Source: an uncultured Eubacteriales bacterium
GTDB taxonomy: Bacteria > Bacillota > Clostridia > Christensenellales > Aristaeellaceae
Length of the DNA: 47,208 bases
NCBI GenBank assembly: GCA_902767315.1
Contig: CACXHB010000086.1
Coordinates: 1-47,208 of the forward strand
Direction of reading: 5' to 3'
Shown here: positions 25,088-34,200 of the stretch, one piece after another
Numbering within the stretch: position 1 is the stretch's first letter
How the letters are laid out: every line of letters starts with the position of its first letter
The notes under the pieces: model-generated
Database searches by the model: none
What the model saw: only the letters and a program-made list of their open reading frames with translations
What the model was told of the DNA's origin: nothing
Made by a program: the position numbers and the translations under genes

Positions 25088-26182
25088 GTGGAATATTCCG
25101 TCATGGATCAATACTGGATCTGGCTTTCCGCGGTGGAGGGCGTCGGTCCCCGGCGGTTTTATCAAATCCTGAGCCTGTTCACCGATCCCCGGGACGTGTG
25201 GGAAAACGTGCGGGATAACCGGCTGGAATTTCTGGGGCCGAAGGTGCTGGCCTCCCTGCGGAAGGCCCGGGATGAGCGCTTCTTTTTCGAACTCTTCGCC
25301 CGCCTGGAGCAGGCCGGAGTTCGGGCGCTGACTCGCACCTCTGACGATTATCCCCTGCGGCTGACCCGGACGGTAGACGCGCCGCCCACCCTGTATGTGA
25401 AGGGCGAAGCCGACCTGAACGCGGAAAAGGCCTTTGCCATCGTGGGCTCCCGGCGCTGTACCCGGGAAGGCCGCCGGGCCGCCCAGGAATTTGCCCAGGT
25501 GCTGACCCGGGAGGGCGTCACCGTGGTCAGCGGCATGGCCATGGGCGCGGATTCCGCTGCCCATCAGGGCGCCGTGGAAGCCGGCGGGCCCACCATCGCC
25601 GTGCTGGGCTGCGGCCCGGACGTGGTGTATCCCCCGGAAAACCAGCTGCTTTACGAAAAGGTGCTGGAAACCGGCGGCGCCGTCGTTTCGGAATATCTGC
25701 CGGGCATGCCGCCTCTTTCCAGCAACTTCCCCGCCCGGAATCGAATCATCAGCGGCATAAGCCGGGGCGTGCTCATTGTAGAGGGCGCGAAGCATTCCGG
25801 CGCGATGATCACCGTGGGCTGCGCCCTGGATCAGGGGCGGGATGTGTTCGCCGTGCCCGGCTCCATCTATTCCCCCATGTCCGCCACCCCCAATCAGCTC
25901 ATCGTGGACGGGGCCTATCCCGCCCTTTCGCCCTGGGAAATTCTGGAGCATTACGGTTGGTCCCGCCGGCTGGAGGAACGGCCCGCGCCCCATCAGCAGG
26001 TGGAGCTGTCCGAGGTGGAAAAACAGGCGGTGGAACCCCTGCGCCAACAGTCTCTCACCCTGTCGGAGCTTGCGAATATTACGGGAATGTCCACCCCCAG
26101 CCTAAATTCGCTCTTGACAATGTTGGAGCTTCGGGGAATAATAGAGAAACAGCCCGGCGGTGAATACCGGGCCTATTCCTGA
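25088..26182 (+). CDS. dprA: DNA-processing protein A
   Basis: DprA loads RecA on incoming single-stranded DNA during transformation and is also found in non-competent bacteria. The 364-residue protein has an N-terminal SAM-like region (LSAVEGVGPRRFYQIL), then the Rossmann core with IVGSRRCTREGRR, VVSGMAMGADSAAHQGA, LGCGPDVVYPPENQ, SNFPARNRIISGIS and GAMITVGCALDQGRDVFAVPG. A C-terminal winged-helix region (about 310-364) ends it. The start is GTG at 25088, because AAGGAG lies seven bases upstream; an ATG at 25103 is the alternative. The dprA-topA-trmFO order is conserved in Firmicutes. Confidence 0.95.
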   Translation: MEYSVMDQYWIWLSAVEGVGPRRFYQILSLFTDPRDVWENVRDNRLEFLGPKVLASLRKARDERFFFELFARLEQAGVRALTRTSDDYPLRLTRTVDAPPTLYVKGEADLNAEKAFAIVGSRRCTREGRRAAQEFAQVLTREGVTVVSGMAMGADSAAHQGAVEAGGPTIAVLGCGPDVVYPPENQLLYEKVLETGGAVVSEYLPGMPPLSSNFPARNRIISGISRGVLIVEGAKHSGAMITVGCALDQGRDVFAVPGSIYSPMSATPNQLIVDGAYPALSPWEILEHYGWSRRLEERPAPHQQVELSEVEKQAVEPLRQQSLTLSELANITGMSTPSLNSLLTMLELRGIIEKQPGGEYRAYS

Positions 26183-26187
26183 AAAAC

Positions 26188-26205
26188 GCCGCGCGCCGCG
26201 GCTTT
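26188..26205. other. Small hairpin between dprA and topA
   Basis: GCCGCG (26188-26193) and CGCGGC (26197-26202) pair perfectly around three bases and are followed by TTT. It resembles a weak attenuator inside the operon. Confidence 0.4.
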
Positions 26206-26243
26206 ACAGCGCATAATCAGCAAAAAACTTCCGGAGGACAGGA

Positions 26244-28340
26244 ATGCAAACCAAACTGGTCATCGTAGAATCGCCCGCAAAGGCGAAAACCATCGGAAAA
26301 ATTCTGGGCCGGGGCTACAAGGTGGAAGCCTCTCAGGGCCATGTGCGGGATCTGCCCAAGTCGCAGATCGGCGTAGGCCCCGAAAACGGCTTCGAACCCA
26401 AGTACATCACCATCCGCGGCCGGGGAGAAATCCTCTCCCGCATCCGCAAGGAAGCCAAAAACGCCGCCAAAATCTTCCTCGCAACAGACCCGGACCGCGA
26501 AGGAGAGGCCATTTCCTGGCACCTGGCCTACATTCTGGGCATCGACCCGGCCAGCGCCTGCCGCATCGAATTCAACGAAGTCACCGCCAAGGCCGTAAAG
26601 GCCGCGGTGAAAAACCCCCGGCCCATCAATATGGACCTGGTCAACGCCCAGCAGGCTCGCCGGGTGCTGGACCGGCTGGTGGGTTATAAAATCAGCCCCC
26701 TTCTGTGGGTCAAGGTGAAAAAGGGACTCAGCGCCGGCCGGGTGCAGTCCGTGGCCACCAAGATGATCTGCGACCGGGAAAACGAAATCGAAATCTTCGT
26801 GCCGGAGGAATACTGGACCCTGGCCGGGGAATTCACCATCGGCGCCACCCGGCTGAACGCCCGGTATGTAGCTCCGGAGGATCACCCCCTTTCCTGCAAA
26901 GAGGATTGCGACCGGGTCATCGCCCAGTGCGCCGGGGAATTCCATGTGGGCGAAATCCGCTCCACGGAACGCCGGAAGAACCCCGCCGCCCCCTTTACCA
27001 CCTCCAACATGCAGCAGGAAGCCAGCCGTAAATTGAACTTCACCACCCAGAAGACCATGCAGATCGCCCAGCAGCTTTACGAAGGCGTGGATATTCAGGG
27101 GGAGGGCAGTCAGGGTCTGGTGACCTATATCCGTACCGACTCCACCCGCATTTCCGACGAGGCCCTGGCCAACGTCCGGGAAATGATTCTCACCACCTAC
27201 GGGGGCGAATATCTCCCCGCCGAGGCCAACGTGTATAAAACCCGTTCCGGCGCTCAGGACGCCCATGAGGCCATTCGCCCCACGGACATCTCCCGGCGGC
27301 CCGACGACATCAAGGCTTCCCTCAGCCGGGATCAGTACCGGCTGTACAAGCTCATCTATAACCGCTTCGTCTCCAGCCAGATGACCCCCGCCGTGTATGA
27401 CACCGTCTCGGCCGACCTGGTAAAGGGCGACGTGAAGTTCCGTTTCTCCGGCCAGAAGCTGAAATTCCCGGGCTTTACCGCCGTCTATGAAGAAATTCTG
27501 GACGATCAGCAGGAGGAGAAAAACGTGCGCTCCCTGCCGGATCTGCATACCGGCGACGCGGCTACCCCTGGGGAAATGAACGCCGATCAGCATTTCACCC
27601 AGCCGCCGCCCAGGTATACCGAAGCTTCCCTGGTGCGCGCACTGGAGGAAAAGGGCATCGGCCGCCCCTCCACCTACGCCTCCACCATCTCCACCATCAT
27701 CGCCCGGGGCTACGTGCTGCGGGAACAGAAGCGCCTGATGCCCACGGAACTGGGTAAAATCGTCAACGACATCATGTGCTCCGCCTTCCCGGACATCGTG
27801 GACATCGCCTTCACCGCGGACATGGAAGAAAAGCTGGACAGCGTGGAGGCCGGAAAGTCCGAATGGCACGGCATTATCTCCGATTTCTACGGCCCCTTCG
27901 AAAAGACCCTGGAAAAGGCGGAGGCCAGTCTGGAAAAGGTCTCCATCGAAGACCAGGTCTCCGACGTGGCCTGCGATAAGTGCGGCGCAATGATGGTCTA
28001 TAAAATGAGCCGCTACGGCCGGTTCCTGGCCTGCCCCAATTTCCCCGAATGCCGCAATACCATGGCGCTGCCCTCCAATATCGGCGTGAAGTGTCCCAAG
28101 TGCGGCGGCGAATTGCTGGAGCGGGTCAGCCGCAAGGGCCGCAAGTTCTACGGCTGCGAACATTATCCGGAATGCGATTTCGTCTCCTGGGATCGCCCGG
28201 TCAACGAAAAATGTCCCCTCTGCGGCAGCTATATGGTGCTGAAGCGGGGCGCGAAGGACACCCTGTTCCACGTGTGCTCCAACGAATCCTGCCGCCACCG
28301 CGTCGAGGTGGAGAATCCCGGAGGCAGCGATGGCGAATAA
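26244..28340 (+). CDS. topA: DNA topoisomerase I (type IA)
   Basis: TopA relaxes negative supercoils by single-strand passage. The 698-residue protein starts with the TOPRIM domain (KLVIVESPAKAKTIGKIL; acidic triad within ATDPDREGEA). The catalytic tyrosine is Y295 in VTYIRTDSTRIS, and the GRPSTYASTI block follows later. Three C-terminal zinc ribbons start near residue 577: CDKCG..CPNFPEC, CPKCG..CEHYPEC and CPLCG..CSNESC. GGAGGACA precedes the ATG. The stop codon overlaps the trmFO start by 11 bases. The gene is in its conserved Firmicute position. Confidence 0.97.
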   Translation: MQTKLVIVESPAKAKTIGKILGRGYKVEASQGHVRDLPKSQIGVGPENGFEPKYITIRGRGEILSRIRKEAKNAAKIFLATDPDREGEAISWHLAYILGIDPASACRIEFNEVTAKAVKAAVKNPRPINMDLVNAQQARRVLDRLVGYKISPLLWVKVKKGLSAGRVQSVATKMICDRENEIEIFVPEEYWTLAGEFTIGATRLNARYVAPEDHPLSCKEDCDRVIAQCAGEFHVGEIRSTERRKNPAAPFTTSNMQQEASRKLNFTTQKTMQIAQQLYEGVDIQGEGSQGLVTYIRTDSTRISDEALANVREMILTTYGGEYLPAEANVYKTRSGAQDAHEAIRPTDISRRPDDIKASLSRDQYRLYKLIYNRFVSSQMTPAVYDTVSADLVKGDVKFRFSGQKLKFPGFTAVYEEILDDQQEEKNVRSLPDLHTGDAATPGEMNADQHFTQPPPRYTEASLVRALEEKGIGRPSTYASTISTIIARGYVLREQKRLMPTELGKIVNDIMCSAFPDIVDIAFTADMEEKLDSVEAGKSEWHGIISDFYGPFEKTLEKAEASLEKVSIEDQVSDVACDKCGAMMVYKMSRYGRFLACPNFPECRNTMALPSNIGVKCPKCGGELLERVSRKGRKFYGCEHYPECDFVSWDRPVNEKCPLCGSYMVLKRGAKDTLFHVCSNESCRHRVEVENPGGSDGE

Positions 28341-29631
28341 TCCCGTAACCGTGATCGGCGCGGGCCTGGCCGGCAGCGAGGCTGCCTGGCAATTGGCCAA
28401 CCGGGGCGTTCCCGTCACCCTCGTGGACATGAAGCCCCTGAAGTTCTCCCCCGCCCATCACATGGAAACCTGCGCGGAACTGGTATGCTCCAATTCCCTG
28501 AAGGCGGAGCATCTGGCCAACGGCTCCGGCCTTCTGAAGGCGGAAATGAAAAAGCTGAATTCCCTGATTCTGGCGGCGGCGGAGAAAAGCCGCGTGCCCG
28601 CCGGAGCCGCGCTGGCGGTGGATCGGGATAAATTTTCGGAGGAAGTCACCCGCCGTCTGGCGGCCCATCCGCTGATTGCCATGGAGCATCGCCTGGTAAC
28701 CGCGTTGCCGGACGCCCCCTGCATCGTGGCCACCGGCCCGCTCACCGACCCCGCCCTCACCGACGCGCTCACCGCCCTGCCGCATCTTTCCTCCCTGCAC
28801 TTTTTCGATGCGGCCGCGCCCATCGTCACCGCGGAGTCCATCGACATGAACCGGGCCTTCCGGGCATCCCGATATGAAAAGGGCTCGGATTATCTGAACT
28901 GCCCCATGACCCGGGAAGAATACGACGCCTTCTATGAGGCGCTGATCTCCGCCGAGCTGGCGGAGGTGCACGATTTCGAGAAAAAGCTGGTGTTCGAAGG
29001 CTGTCTGGCTGTGGAAATTCTGGCCGGCCGCGGCCACGACACCCTGGCCTTCGGCCCCCTGAAGCCCGTGGGTCTGACTGACCCCCACACCGGCAAACGC
29101 CCCTACGCCGTGGTGCAGCTGCGTCAGGAAAACGAGACCGCAACCCTCTATAATCTGGTGGGCTTCCAGACCCGGCTGAAGTGGGGCGAACAGAAGCGGG
29201 TCTTCCGGATGATTCCCGGGCTGGAAAGGGCGGAATTCGCCCGCTATGGCGTGATGCATAAAAACGCCTATCTCAACGGCCCGGAGGCCCTGGTCCGCAA
29301 TTATGCCTGGAAAGAAAATCCCCTGGTGCGCTTCGCCGGACAGTTCTCCGGCGTGGAGGGCTACGTAGAGTCCGCCGCCTCGGGCATGGTGGCCGCCATC
29401 GGCCTGGCCCAGGCCCTGTCCGGCCGGGAGGAAACCGATTTCACCGGTCAGACCCTGCTGGGGGCACTGGCGCGGCATGTGTCCACGCCCACCCCCAATT
29501 TCCAGCCCATGAACGCCAATTTCGGCATTCTGGATCCCATGGAAAAGCGCATCAAGGGCAAAAAGGAACGCTACGAGGCCATGAGCGCCCGTTCCCTGGC
29601 GGTCATGGATAAACTGATTCAGGGAATGTGA
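28330..29631 (+). CDS. trmFO: FADH2-dependent tRNA (uracil-54)-C5-methyltransferase
   Basis: TrmFO makes ribothymidine 54 in the T loop of tRNAs, using methylene-tetrahydrofolate and FAD, as is typical of Firmicutes. The 433-residue protein begins with the dinucleotide-binding [20 protein letters not shown] and shows the family segments [33 protein letters not shown], the [17 protein letters not shown] flavin-contacting block and [10 protein letters not shown] near the C-terminus. It overlaps topA by 11 bases and precedes hslV by 26 bases. Confidence 0.96.
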   Translation: MANNPVTVIGAGLAGSEAAWQLANRGVPVTLVDMKPLKFSPAHHMETCAELVCSNSLKAEHLANGSGLLKAEMKKLNSLILAAAEKSRVPAGAALAVDRDKFSEEVTRRLAAHPLIAMEHRLVTALPDAPCIVATGPLTDPALTDALTALPHLSSLHFFDAAAPIVTAESIDMNRAFRASRYEKGSDYLNCPMTREEYDAFYEALISAELAEVHDFEKKLVFEGCLAVEILAGRGHDTLAFGPLKPVGLTDPHTGKRPYAVVQLRQENETATLYNLVGFQTRLKWGEQKRVFRMIPGLERAEFARYGVMHKNAYLNGPEALVRNYAWKENPLVRFAGQFSGVEGYVESAASGMVAAIGLAQALSGREETDFTGQTLLGALARHVSTPTPNFQPMNANFGILDPMEKRIKGKKERYEAMSARSLAVMDKLIQGM

Positions 29632-29657
29632 TTTTTCAGCATACAGAGGTGATACAC

Positions 29658-30185
29658 ATGTTCAAGGCAACCACCATCTGCGCCGTGCGGCGCAACGGCG
29701 TCACCGCCATGGCCGGAGACGGTCAGGTGACCATGGGGGAAAGCGTCATCATGAAGGGCACCGCCAAGAAGGTGCGCCGAATCTACGGCGGCAAGGTGGT
29801 TACGGGCTTCGCCGGCTCCGTGGCGGACGCCTTCGCCCTTTCCGAAAAATTCGAAGAAAAGCTCACCCAGTTCTCCGGAAACCTGCCCCGTTCCGCCGTG
29901 GAGCTGGCCCAGGAATGGCAGTCCGACCGGGCGCGAAAGCTGGAGGCCATGCTCCTGTGCGCCGATAAAGATAACCTTCTGCTGGTTTCCGGCACGGGTG
30001 AGGTCATCGAGCCCGACGGCGGCGTGCTGGCCATCGGTTCCGGCGGCAATTACGCCCTGGCGGCGGCCCGGGCGCTGATGGAGCATACGGATCTCTCCGC
30101 CCCGGAAATCGCCAGGGCCGCCCTGGAAATCGCCGCGGACATCTGCGTGTATACCAACCACAATATCATCGTGGAAACCGTGTAA
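29658..30185 (+). CDS. hslV: ATP-dependent protease catalytic subunit HslV
   Basis: HslV (ClpQ) is the proteasome-like peptidase that works with HslU. The 175-residue protein reads [14 protein letters not shown], then [25 protein letters not shown] and [19 protein letters not shown], all typical. The nucleophile should be Thr5 after removal of a four-residue leader MFKA; Bacillus ClpQ by contrast is reported to use an N-terminal serine. The start at 29658 follows AGAGGTG. It lies 13 bases upstream of hslU. A codV-type recombinase gene, which precedes clpQ in Bacillus, is absent here. Confidence 0.95.
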   Translation: MFKATTICAVRRNGVTAMAGDGQVTMGESVIMKGTAKKVRRIYGGKVVTGFAGSVADAFALSEKFEEKLTQFSGNLPRSAVELAQEWQSDRARKLEAMLLCADKDNLLLVSGTGEVIEPDGGVLAIGSGGNYALAAARALMEHTDLSAPEIARAALEIAADICVYTNHNIIVETV

Positions 30186-30198
30186 AGGAGGTGCGCGT

Positions 30199-31569
30199 AT
30201 GTTGATGCTGACTCCCCGCGAAATCGTGCGGGAACTGGATCGTTACATCATCGGCCAGACCGACGCCAAGCGCGCCGTGGCCGTGGCCCTGCGCAATCGC
30301 TATCGCCGGGCCATGCTTCCCGACGACATTCGGGATGAGGTGACCCCTAAGAACATCCTGATGGTGGGCCCCACCGGCGTGGGCAAAACCGAAATCGCCC
30401 GGCGGCTGGCCAAGCTGGTGGACGCGCCCTTTGTAAAGGTGGAAGCCACCAAGTTCACGGAAGTGGGCTATGTGGGCCGGGATGTGGAATCTATTATCCG
30501 GGATCTGGTGGAGGCCTCCATCCGCCTGGTGAAGGAACAGCACATCTCCCGCATTCGCCTTTCCGCGGAAGACCGGGTGGAAGACCGGCTGGCAGACCTC
30601 ATCGCCCGTCCCCAAAAGCCCAAAAAGGTCAATCCCCTGGACATCCTGCTGGGCAATAAGCCCAAGGAGCCCGATCTGCCCGCCGAGGAGCGGGAACAGC
30701 TGGCCCTGCAGGTGGGCAGCGTGAAGGAACGCCTGCGCCGGGGCGAACTGGAACACGAAATGGTGGAAATCGAAGTGGAAGAAACCGCGCCTGTGGGCGA
30801 GATTCCCGGCACGGATCTGAACGTCAACGACATGCTGGGCTCCATCATGCCCAAGCGCACCAAGCTGCGCCGGGTGGAAGTGCGGGAAGCCCGCCGCATC
30901 CTGCTGGCGGAAGAAGAGCAGAACATGATCGACATGGACGCGGTGTATTCCGAAGCCGTCACCCGGGCGGAACAGGACGGCATCGTGTTCATCGACGAAA
31001 TCGATAAAGTGGCCGGGCGTACCGGGGCCAGCGGCGGTCCGGACGTTTCCCGGGAAGGCGTGCAGCGGGACATCCTGCCCATCGTGGAAGGCTCCACCGT
31101 GAACACCAAATACGGCCCGGTGAAGACCGATCACATGCTCTTCATCGCCGCCGGCGCGTTCCACGTCTCCAAGGTCACCGACCTGATTCCCGAACTTCAG
31201 GGCCGCTTCCCCGTGCGGGTGGATCTGAAGCCCCTCACCGCCGATGATTACGCCCAGATTCTCACCCAGCCGGAAAACGCGCTGATTCGCCAATATCAGC
31301 TGCTGCTGGGGGTGGACGGCGTGACCCTGGAATTCGACCAGAGCGCCATTACCGAAATCGCGAACTACGCCTGGCAGGCCAACGAATCCGCCGAAAACAT
31401 CGGCGCTCGCCGGCTGCACACCGTACTGGAGATGATTCTGGGGGATATCGCCTTCAACGCCGGCGGCGGCGACGCGCCGGAGGTAAAGGTCACCGTGGAT
31501 GCGGAATATGTGCGCCGCCAGCTTTCTCAGGACGTCCACGCCAAAGACGTGAAGAAGTATATCCTATGA
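30199..31569 (+). CDS. hslU: HslU ATPase subunit of the HslUV protease
   Basis: HslU (ClpY) unfolds substrates and feeds them to HslV. The 456-residue AAA+ protein starts MLMLTPREIVRELDRYIIGQ, has Walker A GPTGVGKT at 57-64, a charged intermediate I-domain at about 108-235 and Walker B IVFIDEIDK near 257-265, and ends with the conserved DVHAKDVKKYIL tail that docks into HslV. A full consensus Shine-Dalgarno AAAGGAGGTG lies before the ATG. Its TGA overlaps the ATG of the following HAD gene. Confidence 0.97.
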   Translation: MLMLTPREIVRELDRYIIGQTDAKRAVAVALRNRYRRAMLPDDIRDEVTPKNILMVGPTGVGKTEIARRLAKLVDAPFVKVEATKFTEVGYVGRDVESIIRDLVEASIRLVKEQHISRIRLSAEDRVEDRLADLIARPQKPKKVNPLDILLGNKPKEPDLPAEEREQLALQVGSVKERLRRGELEHEMVEIEVEETAPVGEIPGTDLNVNDMLGSIMPKRTKLRRVEVREARRILLAEEEQNMIDMDAVYSEAVTRAEQDGIVFIDEIDKVAGRTGASGGPDVSREGVQRDILPIVEGSTVNTKYGPVKTDHMLFIAAGAFHVSKVTDLIPELQGRFPVRVDLKPLTADDYAQILTQPENALIRQYQLLLGVDGVTLEFDQSAITEIANYAWQANESAENIGARRLHTVLEMILGDIAFNAGGGDAPEVKVTVDAEYVRRQLSQDVHAKDVKKYIL

Positions 31570-32231
31570 GCCTGCGCTATTCCTGCCTGGTGCTGGACCA
31601 CGACGACACCGTGGTGGACAGCATCGCCACCGTGCACTATCCCTCTTTTCTGGAAACTCTCTCCCGGGTAAAGCCGGATTTTCAGCCTTCGCTGACGGAA
31701 TACCGGCGTCTGAACCACGTCCATGGCTTCGAGGCCCTCTGCTATCAGGTGCTGGGCTTTTCCCAGGCGGATATGCAGGTGCAAAATGAAGTCTGGTTTT
31801 CCTACATGCGGCGGCTCATTCCCCCCATGTTCCCCGGCATGGCCCAATTGCTGCGCTCCTTCCGGGCCGCCGGCGGACATATCTGCGTGGTGTCCCATTC
31901 CTGGGCCTCTTATATCCGCCGGGATTATCGCTCCTGGGGTGCGCCGGAGCCGGAACTGATCTACGATTGGTCTCTCCCCGCCTGCTTCCGGAAGCCCTCT
32001 CCCTGGCCCCTGTGGGAAATCAGCCGCATTCTGGGCGTCGCGCCCCGGGAAATGCTGATGGTAGACGACCTGCAGCCCGGCCGGAGCATGGCCCGTTCCG
32101 CGGGGGTGGATTTTGCCGCCGCGGGCTGGGCGGAAGCCGTGCCCGATGTGCGCCTGGATATGCAGACCGGCGGCGGCGTTTATTGTGAAAGCGTCTCCCA
32201 ATTGGCAAATCTCCTCTTCTCCGGTCAATAA
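31566..32231 (+). CDS. HAD-superfamily hydrolase (phosphoglycolate phosphatase-like)
   Basis: A 221-residue HAD protein with motif I VLDHDDTVVDS (nucleophile and acid Asp), a small helical cap, motif II VVSHSW, motif III FRKPSPWPL and motif IV MVDDLQPG. A histidine stands between the motif I residues (DHDDT), as in some Gph-like enzymes. It should dephosphorylate a small metabolite. Its ATG overlaps the hslU stop, so it belongs to the hslVU transcript and occupies the place that codY holds in Bacillus. A hairpin follows 26 bases after its stop. Confidence 0.85.
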   Translation: MSLRYSCLVLDHDDTVVDSIATVHYPSFLETLSRVKPDFQPSLTEYRRLNHVHGFEALCYQVLGFSQADMQVQNEVWFSYMRRLIPPMFPGMAQLLRSFRAAGGHICVVSHSWASYIRRDYRSWGAPEPELIYDWSLPACFRKPSPWPLWEISRILGVAPREMLMVDDLQPGRSMARSAGVDFAAAGWAEAVPDVRLDMQTGGGVYCESVSQLANLLFSGQ

Positions 32232-32257
32232 TTTCCTCTACGAGCCGTAGATTTCGA

Positions 32258-32279
32258 AAGGCGGTTGCAAAATCGCCTT
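32258..32279 (+). other. GCAA-tetraloop hairpin overlapping the next promoter
   Basis: AAGGCGGTT (32258-32266) pairs with AATCGCCTT (32271-32279), nine pairs with one G-T, closing a GCAA tetraloop of the stable GNRA class. It ends the HAD gene region but has no T tract, and its last two bases are the first two of the TTGACA -35 of the next promoter. Terminator-like or operator-like. Confidence 0.6.
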
Positions 32280-32306
32280 GACAATCCCGGCTCGTTTTAT
32301 TATAAT
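32278..32306 (+). promoter_or_regulatory. Consensus sigma-A promoter for the DUF4097-type lipoprotein
   Basis: TTGACA (32278-32283) and TATAAT (32301-32306) are both perfect and 17 bases apart. The transcript start would be near 32313, giving a leader of about 65 bases. Confidence 0.85.
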
Positions 32307-32377
32307 ATTTTGCATAACGTAAGTTATATAACATCCATTATCCATCGTGCCATCCCGCACAGAAAGGACTTCTTCTC

Positions 32378-33193
32378 ATGAAAAAGCTTCGCTTCGCCTG
32401 TCTTCTGCTGATCGCCCTCTGCCTCGTGTTCACCGGCTGCAGCCGCACCTCCCTGGTCTACGACGATTCGGACAAATACGCGGCCGGGGACGCGACCATC
32501 TCGGAACCGGTGCGCAATCTCGACCTGGTCTGGATTTCCGGCGGCGTAAAAATCGCCTATCATCCGGAGAACACCATCCTCCTGTCGGAATCCGCCAACC
32601 GCTCCCTGTCGGAGGAAAATTCCATGCGCTGGTATCTGGACGGCGACACCCTGCGCATCCGCTACGCCGCCTCCGGCAAGCTCAACTTCTTCAACTTTCG
32701 CGATCTGAACAAGCAATTGACTCTGACCCTGCCGGAGGACTTCCGCGGCCAGCGAATCCAGTTTGACCTGACCAGCGCAAACCTGACCGCGCCCTTCCTG
32801 GCCGCTCAGGAAATGGAAATCGCCCTGGTTTCCGGGGACGTCTCCCTCACGGCGGAGGCCAACCATCTGAAGGTGGAAACCGTCTCCGGAAAACAGCGCC
32901 TGAACGTCTCCGTCGCAAAGGGGCTGGAACTCTCCTCCGTCTCCGGCGACGTCTCCCTCACCACCCCTCAGCTCCCCGAAACCTGCGCCATCGAAACCGT
33001 GTCCGGCGACGTAGCCCTTACCCTCCCCCGGAACGCCGGCTGCACCCTCCGCTTTTCCTCCATCAGCGGCGATCTCACCAGCGCCCTGCCCATCTCCGCC
33101 TCCGGCAAAACGTATCTGCTGGGCGACGGCCAGTCCGAATTTTCCATTGATACCACCTCCGGCGACCTGGACATTCTGGAATCCGCCCAATAA
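32378..33193 (+). CDS. DUF4097-type beta-helical lipoprotein
   Basis: The 271-residue protein starts with a lipoprotein signal (MKKLRFACLLLIALCLVFTGC, lipid-bearing C21), so it should be anchored outside the membrane. The mature part is a repeated beta-strand pattern with recurrent V/I-S-G-D units (VSGDVSL, ETVSGK, SSVSGDVSL, ETVSGDVAL, SSISGDL, TTSGDL), characteristic of DUF4097/DUF4098 adhesin-like domains. In other Firmicutes such domains occur in envelope-stress or LiaG-type proteins; a similar role here is a guess. It has its own near-perfect promoter and is followed 25 bases later by the flavoprotein gene. Confidence 0.82.
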   Translation: MKKLRFACLLLIALCLVFTGCSRTSLVYDDSDKYAAGDATISEPVRNLDLVWISGGVKIAYHPENTILLSESANRSLSEENSMRWYLDGDTLRIRYAASGKLNFFNFRDLNKQLTLTLPEDFRGQRIQFDLTSANLTAPFLAAQEMEIALVSGDVSLTAEANHLKVETVSGKQRLNVSVAKGLELSSVSGDVSLTTPQLPETCAIETVSGDVALTLPRNAGCTLRFSSISGDLTSALPISASGKTYLLGDGQSEFSIDTTSGDLDILESAQ

Positions 33194-33218
33194 TCCCCCC
33201 TTTCAAGGAGGTTTTCTC

Positions 33219-33902
33219 ATGAAGGTATTGGTTCTTAACGGCAGCCCCAAGCGGGAATCCAGCGACACGATGCACATCACCCGGGCCTTTCTGAAGGGCA
33301 TGGCCTCCGCCGCGCCCCTAGAGGCGAAAATCCTCCACGTGGCCGATCTGCACATTCAGCCCTGTTCCGGCTGCTTCGCCTGCTGGCGCAACGGCGGAAC
33401 CTGCGTCCACCGGGACGACATGGCCGGCGTGCTGGAAAAAATCCAGGCCAGCGACGTGCTGCTGGTGAGCTATCCCCTGTATTGCTACGGCATGCCCGGC
33501 CCTCTGAAGACCCTCATCGACCGCATTCTTCCCCTTACTGCCATGACCATGCGCAAGGTGGGCGAGCGCTATGAGCACGATTCCCGGGCGGATACGGCCC
33601 ACCTGCGTTTCGTCATGATCTGCGGCTGCGGCTTCCCCAACAGTGCCCATAATTTCGAGGCCGCCGTGCAGCAATTCCAGCTGCTCTTTCCCCGCAACCA
33701 TACCATCCTCACCCTGCCCGAAAGCCCCATGTTCAACGTCCCCTGGGCCGCCCCCGTCACCGTTCCCCGCCTCGCTCTGGTAGAATCGGCCGGCGCTGCC
33801 TACGCCCGGGAAGGCGCCCTCTCCCCCGCCCTGACGGAGGAAATCGCCTCCCCCATGATCCCCCATGAAGAATACGCCAGAATCGTCAACGGCCAGGCGT
33901 AA
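33219..33902 (+). CDS. Iron-sulfur flavoprotein-like NAD(P)H/FMN reductase
   Basis: The 227-residue protein has a flavodoxin-like fold opening MKVLVLNGSPKRESSDT (FMN-phosphate loop 7-16). It also carries the compact cysteine motif C49-x2-C52-x2-C55-x6-C62 in PCSGCFACWRNGGTC, the spacing seen in archaeal and clostridial iron-sulfur flavoproteins that hold FMN plus 4Fe-4S. SYPLYCYGMPGPLKTLIDR is the usual flavin-contacting block. It should move electrons to an unknown acceptor. AAGGAGG lies before the ATG at 33219. It is probably co-transcribed with the lipoprotein. A symmetric hairpin follows the stop. Confidence 0.85.
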   Translation: MKVLVLNGSPKRESSDTMHITRAFLKGMASAAPLEAKILHVADLHIQPCSGCFACWRNGGTCVHRDDMAGVLEKIQASDVLLVSYPLYCYGMPGPLKTLIDRILPLTAMTMRKVGERYEHDSRADTAHLRFVMICGCGFPNSAHNFEAAVQQFQLLFPRNHTILTLPESPMFNVPWAAPVTVPRLALVESAGAAYAREGALSPALTEEIASPMIPHEEYARIVNGQA

Positions 33903-34165
33903 ATGAAAGGCTACCTCCCCCAAGGGGGAGACTCCGATGGACGGTATTGCGGCCCTTCCCGTTATGCGCAAGGCAAGCGTCCCGCCAACAGGCTTCGCGC
34001 GTTGCCACCGCGCCTTCTTATGTCTGCGCCGTTTCAATATTCTCCCGAGGAATCCGATAAAATCGCCAGCCGTCAGGTATTATCTTCCGTTTTTGTACCC
34101 ATTTCTTCTATAATAATATTCCATTTCTTTCTCCGCCCGACAATGGCGTGCAGAGTTCCCGGCGC
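33903..34165. other. Non-coding gap with a terminator-like palindrome
   Basis: No convincing gene is seen on either strand. Shortly after the flavoprotein stop, CTCCCCC (33916-33922) and GGGGGAG (33925-33931) form a near-perfect palindrome without a T tract. The following 130 bases are GC-rich and look like degenerate or repeat-derived sequence, and the last 90 are A/T-rich. Short open frames crossing it have no ribosome site or recognisable family. Confidence 0.45.
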
Positions 34166-34194
34166 TTGAAATTTCACATGTGCTATGATATAAT
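34166..34194 (+). promoter_or_regulatory. Extended -10 promoter for the polysaccharide cluster
   Basis: TTGAAA (34166-34171) and TATAAT (34189-34194) are 17 bases apart, and TGA directly precedes the -10, giving an extended -10. The predicted transcript starts near 34201. Confidence 0.75.
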
Positions 34195-34200
34195 GATAAA

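Noticed and set aside
33912-33931. C/G palindrome after the flavoprotein gene as a mobile miniature element
   Set aside because: Only one short copy is seen in the window, without target duplications or a matching distal end, so it is kept as a terminator-like hairpin.
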